A stretch of 64,000 nt of DNA from Ascaphus truei (GCA_036426205.1 CM071574.1:12666373-12730372), one strand, 5' to 3'; positions 36,120 to 49,553 are shown, numbered from the stretch's first letter. Notes: generated from the letters alone by a model not told the origin. Made by a program: numbers and translations.

Positions 36120-37785
36120 GTAAGTTTGTATGTTTTGTTTATCTCTGCATTACCATTCAGCATTTTAATTCATTAGTCCGTGGCAGGTATCTAACGGCAC
36201 ATGTGGGAGCATCACACTTATATACCAAAAGTTATGCTCAGCATATATTGATTTCTTCTTTGCCGAGTCTATAACCAGCAGCAGGATCCAATCAAAGTGT
36301 GGCTCAACTCCATTACCTCACAGAGTTGCACTCTAATTGGCGCCTGCTGTGGGCCACTTTGAAGGGAAATGAAGAAATCAACACATGCAAGTAATGATTT
36401 TTAGTACCTCCTAAATATCTTTGCAAAGTATTTTAACTCCTTACTGCTCGAATGGTTTGAGAAGAGTTTAAAATTCACAGACGACTTATCTTTTCATGAC
36501 ACACAACCAAAAACAATGTTGAATTAAATATTAGAGGGCATGAGTGACAACACCTTGGAGTAATAACGTGTGCCTGTTAACTGTGTGTGCCTTTGTCCTT
36601 TAGTCCAAAGTATAGGTAAAAGGGTTTGACATTCCAGGCATTATTGGCATTCCTGCTCTCTGATTGGTTACATTTGGGGATATTAACAGTCAGTAATGGC
36701 TTGAATTTTTGGCACCATGCCAAATCGGAGACCAGTGATTTCATTACTCACTTTTACATTACTTCCTTGTGTGAGAGGGAGGAAGGCCCATTGACTGTCC
36801 ACAGGGGTGGGGGAGATCATGGAGGTCGTAAGGAGCAGGGGCCTGGGAGAAAGGTCCGGCAGTCTTCCAGAAGAGCAGGGCCAAGCAAGAGGTTGAGGTG
36901 GTTGAGTGGTGTGAGGGTCATTATTATTATTATTCTTTACCTATAGTAGTAATATGCCCTAAAGAACAGGGCATTACTGGCCAATAATAATCTGGCTGGA
37001 GGATTTAACCCAGATGTCCTAGACTGAGAGCATGTAACTCCAGCATATGATCATATTCTTGATGCAGTGGGTTTGAATGTGACCAAAGCTGACAAACAAG
37101 TACAAGCTGTTGACCATTTTGACTTTCCACATAAGTAGCAGTTGTTAAGTACAGGTGTTTCCCCCAGGCATTTCTCATTTCTGAAAAACACTGCTAGTAA
37201 TAGCACATTTCTTAAAATAGTTCATAGTATTTTTGAATTTGCTCACTGCTTTGAGACATCAGGATTGGAGGCAAGTAAAACAATATCATATTTACATTAA
37301 AGGTGAGCACTTTCACTGGTGTTTTGACTGTATAATTTAGTGTTTTGGTTTAACAGAAAAAAGTTGGTTTTGAGTCTCTAAAAAAAAATCAGAATTTTTT
37401 TTAAATGGTTTTATTTGAACGGTTCTGTTGATCCATAAATGATCAATTATCCTAGAAACCTATGTATAATGTTAGTGTCTTGGACCCTGCTCTTTAAAAG
37501 ATCTACAGTATATGTAACACCCCTTCCACTCCCACACATGGCAGCAGCCAGTATGTATCTACACTGCCTCCCGGTGAATATAGGGAGTTTATCTGCTCTG
37601 CATGCCACAGAGTCAAGTACATGATGGACATGCCCTATGTCCAATAAGTGTTTCTCAGGAAAGGAGTGATACCATTGGAGAGTATGATGGATTATGTCAC
37701 AGGAGGACTGTCATGTACCACCTCCCGGTAAAATAAGCACGAATAGGAAAATAACCTAGTATGTGCTAAAATCTCACGGAATATA
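36120..37785 (+). other. Intron downstream of RhoGAP exon
   Basis: Begins with the GTAAGT donor. It contains a short ATT run near 36919-36933 and, at about 36955-37020, a segment (ACAGGGCATTACTGGCC, GGCTGGAGGATTTAACCC) that resembles 27278-27325 and so is probably a dispersed repeat. No other gene or exon is seen. Confidence 0.55.
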
Positions 37786-37829
37786 TATATACTATATACT
37801 TATATAAGATATAATATATATTAATTATA

Positions 37830-37872
<43 letters not shown>

Positions 37873-38082
37873 GAGAAACAAGGATAAACAAGATTAATCC
37901 TGTAGATGACTCCCAGTCCATAATAGTAAATGAGTAAAGAAGTCCACTACAGAGTGGTGTTCCAGACCACCTGTAGTCCGAAAGTATTCTGCAGAAAGAC
38001 AGTAGAATAGCACACACAAGAGCCCATAATCGTGTAAAATCTTCTTTAAAGCTGCAGTTGAAGCTCCATTTAAAAAAATATA

Positions 38083-38114
<32 letters not shown>

Positions 38115-38167
38115 TATCTATATAATATATATATATATATATAATATATATAATATTAATATTATCT
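37786..38167. repeat. AT microsatellite cluster, first copy
   Basis: Irregular (AT)n runs at about 37786-37872 and 38078-38167 flank about 200 bases of unique sequence. That sequence holds the left end of the TTAA-site MITE (TTAA at 38046-38049, then AGCTGCAGTTGAAGC). The runs differ in length and interruption from their counterparts at 48138-48210 and 48413-48505, as expected for unreliable reads through AT repeats. Confidence 0.9.
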
Positions 38168-38170
38168 ATA

Positions 38171-38700
38171 CACTGTCATTAGGTTATGGTGGGTAAAAAA
38201 AGTGACAAAAACCCTCCACTTAAAGCATAAAGCAACTGTAAATATTACTGTATGTTCATTTGCATGTCTTAGACAGGTCTGCAACCCTGTCTTTCCCATT
38301 GTCACCCAGCATACAGCGCTTCCACTGCAGCAAGGGATTCGGGAAATGACATGCAATGACACGTCAGTGCCACCTTTTGTCTCAAGCTCGTATTACACAA
38401 GCCAATCCTCAAGCCACTGCATGCTGTTTTAAACACAGCTTTTAAACAGAGTCTGGGATGAGATGCAAAGCCATTAGACCTACTCACATACATGTTTCAA
38501 CCTTGATGGGTATCATCAGTGTGAGGCTGGTCTTAATGGCTTGCAGGTTTGAGACTAGACTAGGTAATCACCACTGTCATTAAGGTTATGGTGGGTAAAA
38601 AAAGTGACAAAAACCCTCCACAGTAAAGCATAAAGCAACTGTAAATATTACTGTGGCTTGTGTAATACGAGCTTGAGACAAAAGGTGGCACTGAGTGCTC
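38171..38700. mobile_element. Palindromic element, left half only
   Basis: Contains block order A-B-C-A followed by the first part of reversed B, exactly as in the complete element at 48506-49553, and then stops abruptly at 38700 inside the central loop. The next base begins the second copy of the LINE. A starts CACTGTCATTAGG; B contains CTTCCACTGCAGCAAGGGAT; C contains CATACATGTTTCAACCTTGA. The truncation defines the tandem junction. Confidence 0.85.
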
Positions 38701-41700
38701 CTAGCAATACAATCTGACACTTGTTCCTATTTTCCTCACATCTCCTCCCCACCCTCTCACACAATAAGCCCACCTTAACTCAACTTTTTAACCTCTATCT
38801 CACTCTGGCACGTTTCCCATCTTTATTTTAAACACTGCACACAATCATGCCACATTCTCATGAAAAACCCTCACTTGGACCGAACCTCCCTCTCTAACTT
38901 ACCACTGTTTATTTTCTTCTCTCTCTCTTGCGCTGCAAGCACTTTAGCGATTGTTCAAACCATCTGAAAGTTCTTTCCCCCCCCCAACTCCCTGGTCGCT
39001 TTTGCAATCTGGTTTCCGTCCTCTACATCTATTGAACAGACTACTACAAAAAAACAACTAACATTAACTAACTAAAACTACTGCGCAGCTAATATACGGG
39101 TTACTTTTACTTCCCCTATTAATCTTCTGGATCTCTGCCTGCCTTTGACACATGTGAACACCCTACCCTTCTCGAGGCATTTTATACTCCACTAGCCCGT
39201 GTGACACAGTTTCTCTGGTGCACATCTACCGTTCCAATTGCTCTTTTAGTGTTTCCTACTTTGGTGTCTCTCATCTTCACTCCATCTTTCTGTTGAGGGT
39301 CCACAATGCCCTGTCCTTGCCATTACTCTTTCCCACACACTACACCTCTTCTCTTGGTGAAGTAATACAATCTTTGGATTCAGTATTATCTATATGCTGA
39401 TGACACCCAAATCTATCTCTCCTCCCTGACCTTCCCCCTCCTCTGTCCATGTCTCCAACTGTCTCTCTGCATCTCCTCCGTACTCTCACCGCTACCTGAA
39501 GCTTAACATGCTCAAAAAACAGAACAAAACTCTTTCCCTTTCACTGCCACCGCTACAACCACCACTCTCCCTCATGTCAATAACACCACATCTCATCAAG
39601 ACCTCAAGCCTGGTCTTAGGGGTCTGCTACGACTGATTCTATATTCCTCACATTGAATCCCTCATGAAGTCCTGCCATCTCCACTTGAAATATTTCAAGA
39701 TATGCCCTTTTCTCACTCGGGATGCAACTAAAATTTAATTCACTCACTCATCTTGTCCCGCCTGGACTATTATATCCTTCTTTAGTGCCATTACCTTTGT
39801 CCACCTATCCCAAAATCTATTTTCTCACTCATGTCTCCAGTTTGCTGCTTTTACTTGCATATGGCTTCCCCATATACCTCTAGAATAACAAATGAAAACC
39901 CTTAGCTCTGGCCTACAAAGCTTCAATGATGCTGCCCCCTTACATCTCAGCCCTCATCATAAAATACATAACTAAACGGCCCCAGGTTTGCCAACGGACA
40001 TCTGCCTCTTTTCTACTTACTACTCCTTTCATTCCGCCTAACAAGACTTTCTCACGTTACTGCCCCTCCCTCTGGAATTCCATACCACGTACATAGAGAG
40101 ATCCCCCCAGCTTTCAGGTATTCAAAACTCCCTAAAAACTCAAACTTTTCAAGGAAGCTTATTTTCCATAACTTTAACATCAACTCCCTCCCCTCGAACC
40201 CATTGGGACCAGTGTGGGCTTTACCAATCTCCACCCTATGTAACATCCCCCCTGTCTCCAAACCTTAAATGGAATCAGCTGGTTAGGCGTGCCACATTCC
40301 AACCTGAGATACACTCCATCCTACAAGGGAGCAGACCACTGTACCTTCTGTTTCAACATTGTTCCTCATCTCCCTTTAGGTTGCAGGACCCTCATGACTC
40401 TCTTGTATCTGTTTGTGCAGTCCATCCTCATATATAGCATAACTGTATCCCCCCTGACCCGCACGACAGAATATGTTGGTGCTATACAAAAAACAATAAT
40501 AATAACCCACGGAGTTAGTGGCCATGGTAATGCTTTTCGAGGGGCTTAGTACTTTATAGGCACATTTTTTTATAGATTTTTTATTCTAATACAAAAATTA
40601 TCAACAATCCTCCCCCCCTGCCACCCACCCCTATCAGTGTGAGGATGGTAACATATCTGTAATATGAGCTGGTAGTGGAATTTTAATACAATAATTACAT
40701 GAAATTACCTACAGTATTTGCCACAAATATCAAAAATCAGGATATTGCATTTGTTTTGCTCTGTTTTGTTTCACTGAAATCGTGCAGTTATTCCAAACTG
40801 TGTATGTTTGACTTTTAGTTTTTTCCTATAATTTTTTCCTTAAAATCCAAAAGAATAGCAGACAGTAGGATAGTACAGTACCTCTTAAACCAAGCGGTTA
40901 TTTAAGCATCACTGTCTGACTATCTTTTTCTCCCATGCAGATACAGTAAGTTTGTATGTGGTAAAAATTGGTTGTATGGCATTTTAACAAATAAACAGTT
41001 GAGAATGGTTTAATCTGGTATCTAAAATAGAACTTAAGATATCTTTGATGTGGTACAGTATAAACACAAAGCTAAAAATTCATGTGTAGTGATTAAAACA
41101 TAAATTAATTTAAAAACAATGTGAATGTCTACTTATCTCTCAATGAGGACACCACCATTAGCAAAACTGTGACACACTGTATGTACTGTATCACTTCCCA
41201 ACCTCTGATATTACTTTTTTAAACTCATTCCTTCTAATCCACTCATGTGTCTAATACTCATTAGGCATCCTGTTTAAAGGAGGAGGAAATCAGCAGTTGA
41301 TTCTTTTTTGGATATTTTTAGTAGGCAAAATCTCTGTACTTTTCTTATCTTTTTCTTTAATGTCCCATTTCGGATGACCAAACTGAAAACTAAGACATTG
41401 TGATATTTTAGGGGGTTAAATCAAGAACGATTAGTGCATTTAACAAAAGTCTACAAAGTAATTGTGCAGTCTTTTAGGACACCTTCTACTTTACTTCTGG
41501 ATTAAAAATGTTGTTGAGCATCACCTTCCATGAGGCCAAAGTGCCATCCTTTATTATTACTTTTGCTTTCATTGAGAATAATTGTAATGCCATTATTAGC
41601 CGAACTACCAAAGGAGAAACATACGATAAAACGATGAAGAGATTGCAATGTTCCAGGAAAGAATATATTAATTTTATACTATATAAAATAAAGTGAAATT

Positions 41701-44700
41701 TAACTGCATAATAAAAGCGTTGAACAAATATGGCCACATTGCCAAGTGTGTTTAGGATATTTTGTGTCTTTACTTGCTTGATCAAAATATTTCATACAAA
41801 GGACAGATTGAAGCTGAAAAGCACAGACATATCTCCTCAAATACTTTACACAAAATAAAACTACTTTAATCTTATGTGAAAAATGTCTCTACAAGGTCAA
41901 AAACAAGTGTGTATTCACATATACACAATCATCTATACCCGAGAGAAATAGTATGTTACTTTATCAATAATCAGATGGGCAACAGGAAAACAGATTCTCA
42001 AAACTGCTTTTGTACAAAAAGGCAAAGGTAGATGGAACAAAAATCATATTACACATTTTAGTGCCTCCGTACTCAATATTTCCTGGGAGCTTAAAAGAGC
42101 AAAGAGTGGCAAAAGCACAGGCTCAGCAGCTTTATAGTGCTGAATGGTGAAATGGACTATGTAGTTTATAATGAGAAAAGGTATCTACAACAACACAATT
42201 TTTACCTAGCTGCAAATAATAATTCATAGTGATGTCCCTTCTAGATTAAAGACTTTTGTGTGTAAGGCCTATGTGGTAAAATGATCATGATAAATGTCAG
42301 ACTAGTGCAGGTAACGGCTTTAAACCATTAAGATTAGCTAGCTTTTTTCAATGATAACAGAACCATGCTGTGACTCTATGTGGTAATAATATCTCAGACT
42401 GATAAATGCCACCGTCAGCCAGAGGTGTTTATCATTCCCAGTTCAAAATGCTGACTAAAGTTACCACATGTTTGACGTTTTTCTCCTTACAATAGATTAA
42501 CAGTATAAAGCTACAAAAAATATATAAGACGATTCAGTAAACCACTTGGTTTAATTTCAAAGTATTTCAAAGTTGATCAGCTGGAAATAAGTGGCCTGGG
42601 TGTTTCCCAGCCATTGGTTCAACACTGCAGATCTTCAACACTCACAATCACAGCTTCAAGGGGAAAAGATAGAGATAAAACAGTAAAAGATGACTTCCTG
42701 GGTGCTTAATAATAAAAAAAGCCAAAAATAAATACAACTTCATGTAAATAATTTTACGTAATAATGTCAAAATATGCACATAGGTTAGGGGGGGATCATC
42801 AAATCAGTACTGTGGGTTAATGGTTGTGAGCACCCACCAATTATTTAGACCGCTAGATATATGCTAAACAAGTTTGTACTATAATAAGAGGCTACATTTT
42901 ACATCTCTTAGATCAGTTGGTAAAGTTGAAGAAAATTATCAATATATGCTGACGTATTAGAATGATGTATTTATCAATTGTAAATTCCGAACTGAAGCAC
43001 GGAGGGTGAGGTAAAGAGTTGTTTCAGTCTTGTTGGCTGTCAAGAAAGAGATACCTTCTAATGGAACAGTGGAGGATTCTTCAAAGATGAACTATCGTTT
43101 CCGACCCCACACGTCTGTTTCTGTGATGGTAGAAAAAAGAAATGCAAATAAAATTAATTTAGGTGCTCTTTTATATCCTGGCCTTAAATGCAATGATACA
43201 CTAAAAACACTTAAAACAGATGATTGTTATATGCATAACATGCTTTTTAAAAGGTATATCCTGCGTGTAAACTATTCTGCCAGAGGGGTGATTTTGCATC
43301 ACATTAAAAACATTATCAGATTGATATAGTCATTGTCACATGCAGAGTCTGGCAGACTCTCAGCACAGTGGATATTGGAGGCTTGATTCTTTTGCAAATA
43401 TGCCAAAATCAAAGGTGTCTTGTTTGACGGTTAAATGGCATCACATTTGCTTATGGATCCTGTCTGCCTTACACATTCATTAAAGTGGAGTATCTGGCAA
43501 ACTTTGGCAAGCAATGTATTTTTGGTACAGGGAAATGTATGTGCAAGGACAATTGAAGAGCAAACTAGAGAAAGGATGTGTTGCTCCTGTATGGGAGTAC
43601 AGCCTAATTGCTGCTTTTAATGTCCTATTAACAGTGACTGAGGTAAATTCCAGCTGTGAGCAGTGATAAATCATTTTATGTTCGTAAGTGGGACTTTCCA
43701 TGTACAGTGAAAAAAAATACCTCACACATGACGATATTGCATTTTTGGAATGTTCTTACCACCAAAGGTCTCATCAGTTTCTGTAATTACAGAAAATACA
43801 TGCAGAATGTTTTAAGGGAGATCTTAGTTTTCAGCTCCCCAGATTTAAAAATAAACATGTTAGTGTTTGCGGAGATTTACAGTCAAAAAAGCTTGCTCCC
43901 TTTTGTACAATAGTTCAATATTTTCGACAATACTTAATTTAATCTGAGGATATATAATAGTTTGTTAGAGTCAGTTTGCATCTTTTCTATTCCTGTTATC
44001 AGATGGTTCTCTCACAGTATAAGGTGATTTTTAGTTGATTGGTGGTAGCAGTAGTTATAAAGATCAATGAGTGAGTGGATTTTGGTAGCCTAATACTAAG
44101 GGCCATTTAATTTGTTAGTGCATCATTGTAGCCCTGGAGCAATACTAGCACACAATGGTTACTTAATGTGGTACAGGTCTAAGGGGCTGATTCTATGAGC
44201 CAAGCAGTGAGGTCAGCCGCTTTCTGCCAAAATTTCCCATTGAAGTCAATAGGGATTTCAGTCGCAAATGGCCATAATAGAGAGCTAGGTACGCTATTAC
44301 TGATTGGCTGTGGTGCTCTGGTAACGAGGTGGAAGCAGCTGATTGGGGCCAGGCATCACGTGGAAGTAACAGCTGCCAGGTGAGTGACACAGGCAGGCCG
44401 GAAGAGGATTCTATAAATAGGTACACTTAGGCAGTAGGTGTACCTTTTACTTGATATTCATGGCATTCTATATTAATTTACTTATTATTAAACAAAAAAA
44501 AAATCTGTCACAGCACAGCAGTGTGACTTTACCAGAAGGTTATTGTTTATATTTTTTCTTATGAATGTAATTGGTGACGTGTTTGTTTAATTCAAATTGA
44601 GGCTTCGGCCGGGAGATGAAGCACAATGACAGTTATGGGTTTGTTATTAAATATCTCTTGGTTGGAAAGCAAAATATGGTGTTTTAATAAATAATATTTT

Positions 44701-46392
44701 AAGTTTTTCATTACAGTGTATAATTACATTGTTTCTGGTAAGGTATAATTTCTTTTTATGTCATATGATTTGGTTTAATGAAAAAAAAAATGGGCTGTAG
44801 CCTTCCAACCACATTTGAGTGGCCTGTATTTCTTTGGTTGTTAGTTAGGAAGGGAACTGGTTTTAAATGATCATGGTGGTCGGCTGGTGAGTTCGCAGCT
44901 ATAGAAAGCATGTGCAGCATCTGTTGTAAGAAAGTTACATTTACAAAAATGACAACACATCTATTATATAAAATACTGTTTAATTGAATACATCTTAAAT
45001 AAGAACAGTATTTGTTTATTTGTGCAATTTTGTTTATATCAAAAAAATAATCAAGATGGTAAGTATTGCACTTACAAAAATGTGAAGAGAAGAGCATTTA
45101 TCTAGGGGTGAGTGGCATTCTCCGTAGCTCAACCGTCCTTTGGTTTGCACCACGACACACAATCAGTGCCGGAATACCCGAGATTGCGTCACTGTGGGAA
45201 TTTGTCGACAGGGGATGGAGGCATATGGAAGAGATCTCCTCCGTATTTCTCACAGAAACGACTTCCCTATGCGTTTCGTGATACAAGTCACTTCATGAAA
45301 CCCATACATTACATGATTTTACAAGCTAATGCACTGCCATATTCAGCCAAGTAACAGCCCCTCTGTCACAAGTTAGTAAGGCGCTAAATCCACCCATAAC
45401 ATGTGGTTTATAGTTTGGAACTCACTGCAACATAATAGTGGACTATGACGCAGACCCCACTTATAAAGGCAGGCTACACAAGGACTGTGTCTTGGGCAAA
45501 ATTGTTCAGAAGTGTACTCACAATCGATGAGGAAGCTAAAAACCAGAAAGATGTTGGTTCCCAGTGGTGTCTCCCATAGAGTGACTGTACTTGTCTTGTC
45601 CAAGAAGGTCAAAAAAGTGAGGGTGACATGACCATAGCTGTCTTGCAGGAGGGTTGATATGTCACATTTGTTGTAGTGCCGGATTTGAACAGGCCTTATT
45701 AATGTAGCTTTGGGGAATAGTAATAACAAATAATAGGAAGAGTTAGGTGCGAAAGTGGCGTAAACAGATCTGAAAAACTTATGCAGACCTTATTTTTTCT
45801 TAGTGGTGCTATTCCATAGGATACATTATAGAATATATAAAACTTTGGCCAAACTACAGTGTTAGTGAGCCCATCAGCCATAGCCCTACTCTCTCAGAAA
45901 ACCAAGGTTTTTAGAAGCCACAGCAGTGTGGTGTTTTGTGTGACCTTGCTTACAGTACCTTAGAACACGTATTAAAGCAGTTGTGTTCACCCTTTTCTAA
46001 TCACGAATCTCATTTGACATACCTTTTAGCGGTTATTTTACTGTATGAAAAAATAATAACCAGTATTTTGTATGTTTTTTGAAGAATGGAGTAAAAGTAA
46101 GTCACGGTTTGCAAAGTTTATACTGAAGCATCCATTTATATGTGACTACTCTATGCATATAAAAGCACTTTAAATTGTTAAAACACTTAGTGTTATCATT
46201 TTACAGTTCTAGTTTTGTATGGTACTTTGTGTACTGTCACTAACTAAGACATTAGATGAATGCATATTCAATAGTATAAATGAAGCATTGTCAACTAATT
46301 GGGTTGCTTGTCTCATGTGTTGCAATAATGCTTGTTTTACTAATAGACTTCAATTACCAATTTATATCAGAATCCTCTCTTCTGTGTCTCAG

Positions 46393-46495
46393 AAACCAAG
46401 ACACAGACCTGCGTGTGAAGGCTGTGAGGAACCTTGTAAAGAAACTGCACGGTCTAACCATGACAAATGAAAACCTTGTTTGAAAATCTCAGAAA
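46393..46495 (+). pseudogene. Second, frame-broken copy of RhoGAP exon
   Basis: Corresponds to the exon at 36014-36119 with the same acceptor (TCTGTGTCTCAG) and donor (AGAAA|GTAAGT), but it is 103 bp instead of 106. One A is lost at the start, one C in CTGCCACGG, and one C in GACACAATG. There are further changes at GACAACGACC and GAACATCTC. The reading frame shifts several times, so no RhoGAP peptide can be made. Either sequencing noise in a falsely duplicated segment (favoured) or a decayed real duplicate would give this. Confidence 0.85.
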
Positions 46496-48137
46496 GTAAG
46501 TTTGTATTTTTGTTTATCTCTGCATTACCATTCAGCATTTTAATCATTGTCCGTGGCAGGTATCTAAAGGCACATGTGGGAGCATCACACTTATATACCA
46601 AAAGTTATGCTCAGCATATATTGATTTCTTCTTTGCCGAGTCTATAACCAGCAGCAGGATCCAATCAAAGTGTGGCTCAACTCATTAATACAGAGTTGCA
46701 CTCTAATTGGCGCCTGCTGTGGGCCACTTTGAAGGGAAATGAAGAAATCAACACATGCAAGTAATGATTTTTAGTACCTCCTAAATATCTTTGCAAAGTA
46801 TTTTAAACTCCTTACTGCTCGAATGGTTTGAGAAGAGTTTAAAATTCACAGACGACTTATCTTTTCATGACACACAAACCAAAAACAATGTTGAATTAAA
46901 TATTAGAGGGCATGAGTGACAACACCTTGGAGTAATAAAAGTGTGTGTAACTGTGTGTGCCTTGTCCTTTAGGCCAAAGTATAGGTAAAAGGGTTTGACA
47001 TTCCAGGCATTATTGGCATTCCTGCTCTCTGATTGGTTACATTTGGGGATATTAACAGTCAGTAATGGCTGAATTTTTGGCACCATGCCAAAATCGGAGA
47101 CCAGTGATTTCATTACTCACTTTACATTACTTCCTTGTGTGAGAGGGAGGAAGGCCCATTGACTGTCCACAGGGGGGGGGGAGATCATGGAGGTGTAAGG
47201 AGCAGGGGCCTGGGAGAAAGGTCCGGCAGTCTTCAGAAAAGAGCAGGGCCAAGCAAGAGGTTGAGGTGTTGAGTGGTGTGAGGGTCATTATTATTATTAT
47301 TCTTACCTATAGTAGTAATATGCCCTAAAGAACAGGGCATTAAGGCCAATAATAATCTGGCTGGAGGATTTAACCCAGATTGTCCTAGATGAGAGCATGT
47401 AACTCCAGCATATGACATATTCTTGATGCAGTGGGTTTGAATGTGACCAAAGCTGAAAAACAAGTACAAGCTGTTGACCATTTTGACTTTCCACATAAGT
47501 AGCAGTTGGAAGTACAGGTGTTTCCCCCAGGCATTCTCATTTCTGAAAAACACTGCTAGTAATAGCACATTTCTAAAATAGTTCATAGTATTTGAATTTG
47601 CTCACTGCTTTGAGACATCAGGATTGGAGGCAAGTAAAACAATATCATATTTACATTAAAGGTGAGCACTTTCACTGGTGTTTTGACTGTATAATTTAGT
47701 GTTTTGGTTTAACAGAAAAAAGTTGGTTTGAGTCTCAAAAAAAAATCAGAAATTTTTTTAAATGGTTTATTTGAACGTTCTGTTGATCCATAAATGATCA
47801 ATTATCCTAGAGAACCTATGTATAATGTTGTGTCTTGGACCCTGCTCTTTAAAAGATCTAAGTATATGATACACCCCTTCCACTCCCACACATGGCAGCA
47901 GCCAGTATGTATCTACACTGCCTCCCGGTGAATATAGGGAGTTTATCGCTCTGATGCCACAGAGTCAAGTACATGATGGACATGCCCTATGTCCATAAGT
48001 GTTTCTCAGGAAAGGAGTGATACCATTGGAGAGTAATGATGGATTATGTCACAGGAGGACTGTCATGTACCACCTCCCGGTTAAAATAAGCACGAATAGG
48101 AAAATAACCTAGTATGTGCTAAAATCTCACGGAAATA

Positions 48138-48142
48138 TTTTC

Positions 48143-48173
<31 letters not shown>

Positions 48174-48505
48174 TATATATAATATATATATATAATATAT
48201 AATATATGAAATAGCGAAACAAGGATTAATCCTGTAGATGAAAATACAGTCCATAATGAGTAAAGAGTTAAAGAAGTCCAATACAGAGTGGTGTTCCAGA
48301 CCACCTGTAGTCCGAAGTATTATGCAGAAAACGACAGTAGATAGCACACAAAGAGCCCATAATCGTGTAAAATCTTCTTTAAAGCTGCAGTGAAGCTCCA
48401 TTTAAAAAAAAAATATAATAATATATATATATATAACTAATATATATTATATATTATATATATATAATATATATATATAGAAGATATATATATATATATA
48501 TATAC
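48138..48505. repeat. AT microsatellite cluster, second copy
   Basis: (AT)n runs at about 48140-48208 and 48413-48505 enclose the second copy of the MITE left end (TTAA at 48379-48382, then AGCTGCAGTGAAGC). Compared with the first copy, the AT runs are rearranged and interrupted differently. Confidence 0.9.
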
Positions 48506-49553
48506 CACTGTCATTAGGTTTGGTGGGTAAAAAAAGTGACAAAAACCCTCCACAGTTAAGCATAAAGCAACTGTAAATATTACTGTATGTCATTTGCGTG
48601 TTAGAAGAGTCTGCAACCCTGTCTTTCCCATTGTCACCCAGCATACAGCGCTTCCACTCGGCAAGGGATTTGGAAATGACATGAAATGAGCACTCAGTGC
48701 CACTTTGTCTCAAGCTCGTATTACACAAGCCAATCCTCAAGCCACTGCATGCTGTTTTAAACACAGCTTTAAACAGAGTCTGGGATGAGATGCAAAGCCA
48801 TTAGACCTACTCACATACATGTTTCAACCTTGATGGGTATCATCAGTGTGGCTGGTCTAATGGCTTGCAGGTTTGAGACTAGAATAGGTAATCACCACTG
48901 TCATTAAGGTTATGGTGGGTAAAAAAAGTGACAAAACCCTCCACAGTAAAGCATAAAGCAACTGTAAATATTACTGTGGCTTGTGTAATACGAGCTTGAG
49001 ACAAAAGGTGGCACTGAGTGCTCATTTGCATGTCATTTCCCAGAATCCCTTGCTGCAGTGGAAGCGCTGTATGCTGGGTGACAATGGGGAAAGACAGGGT
49101 TGCAGACCTGTCTAAGACAGGCAAATGAAACATACAGTAATATTTACAGTTGCTTTATGCTTTACTGTGGAGGTTTTTGTCACTTTTTTACCCACCATAA
49201 CCTTAATGACAGTGGTGATTACCTAGTTCAGTCTCAAACCTGCAAGCCATTAAGACCAGCCTCACATGATGATACCATCAAGGTTGAAACATGTATGTGA
49301 GTAGGTCTAATGGTTTGCATCTCATCCCAGACTCTGTTTAAAAGCTGTGTTTAAAACAGCATGCAGTGGCTTGAGGATTGGCTTGTGTAATACGAGCTTG
49401 AGACAAAAGTGGCACTGAGTGCTCATTTGCATGTCATTTCCCAGAATCCCTTGCTGCAGTGGAAGCGCTGTATGCTGGTGACAATGGGAAAGCAGGGTTG
49501 CAGACAAGACCTGTCTAAGACATGCAAATGAACATACAGTAATATTTACAGTT
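48506..49553. mobile_element. Complex nested palindrome (block order ABCA-b-acba)
   Basis: Three blocks, A (about 80 bp, CACTGTCATTAAGGTTATGG), B (about 155 bp) and C (about 165 bp), are arranged A B C A, then reversed B, reversed A, reversed C, reversed B, and a partial reversed A. The two halves can fold back over about 450 bases around a reversed-B loop at about 48978-49131. No protein is encoded; small frames are repeat translations. AT runs flank both sides, consistent with insertion into (AT)n. Superfamily is unknown. Confidence 0.82.

Larger units (their letters stand above)
28198..38700 (+). repeat. First copy of 10.4-kb tandem duplication
   Basis: This 10,503-bp segment is repeated immediately downstream at 38701-49023 in the same order and orientation. 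It contains most of the L2-type LINE, the repeat-poor intron, the RhoGAP exon, AT microsatellites, and the left half of a palindrome. From 28198 to about 37780 the sequence reads cleanly. From about 37785 on it has irregular AT runs and indel differences from the downstream copies of the same elements, suggesting lower-quality sequence from there on. Confidence 0.93.
38701..49023 (+). repeat. Second copy of 10.4-kb duplication, indel-rich
   Basis: 10,323 bp, aligning end to end with 28198-38700 but 180 bases shorter. The differences are mostly single-base losses or gains, often in or next to short runs, with few substitutions. They occur equally in LINE, intron and exon. This looks like uncorrected long-read consensus rather than evolutionary divergence, so the duplication is probably an assembly artefact. 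It includes copies of the LINE (38701-40505), the 34652 repeat (about 45053-45302) and the exon (46393-46495). Confidence 0.93.

Noticed and set aside
37439..37644. 60-65-residue frames on both strands near a possible second exon
   Set aside because: No RhoGAP similarity or other recognisable domain and no convincing acceptor/donor pair was seen.
38701..49023. Interpretation as an ancient segmental duplication
   Set aside because: Divergence is nearly all single-base indels and does not spare the exon, unlike evolutionary divergence. A read-error origin fits better, although it is not proven.
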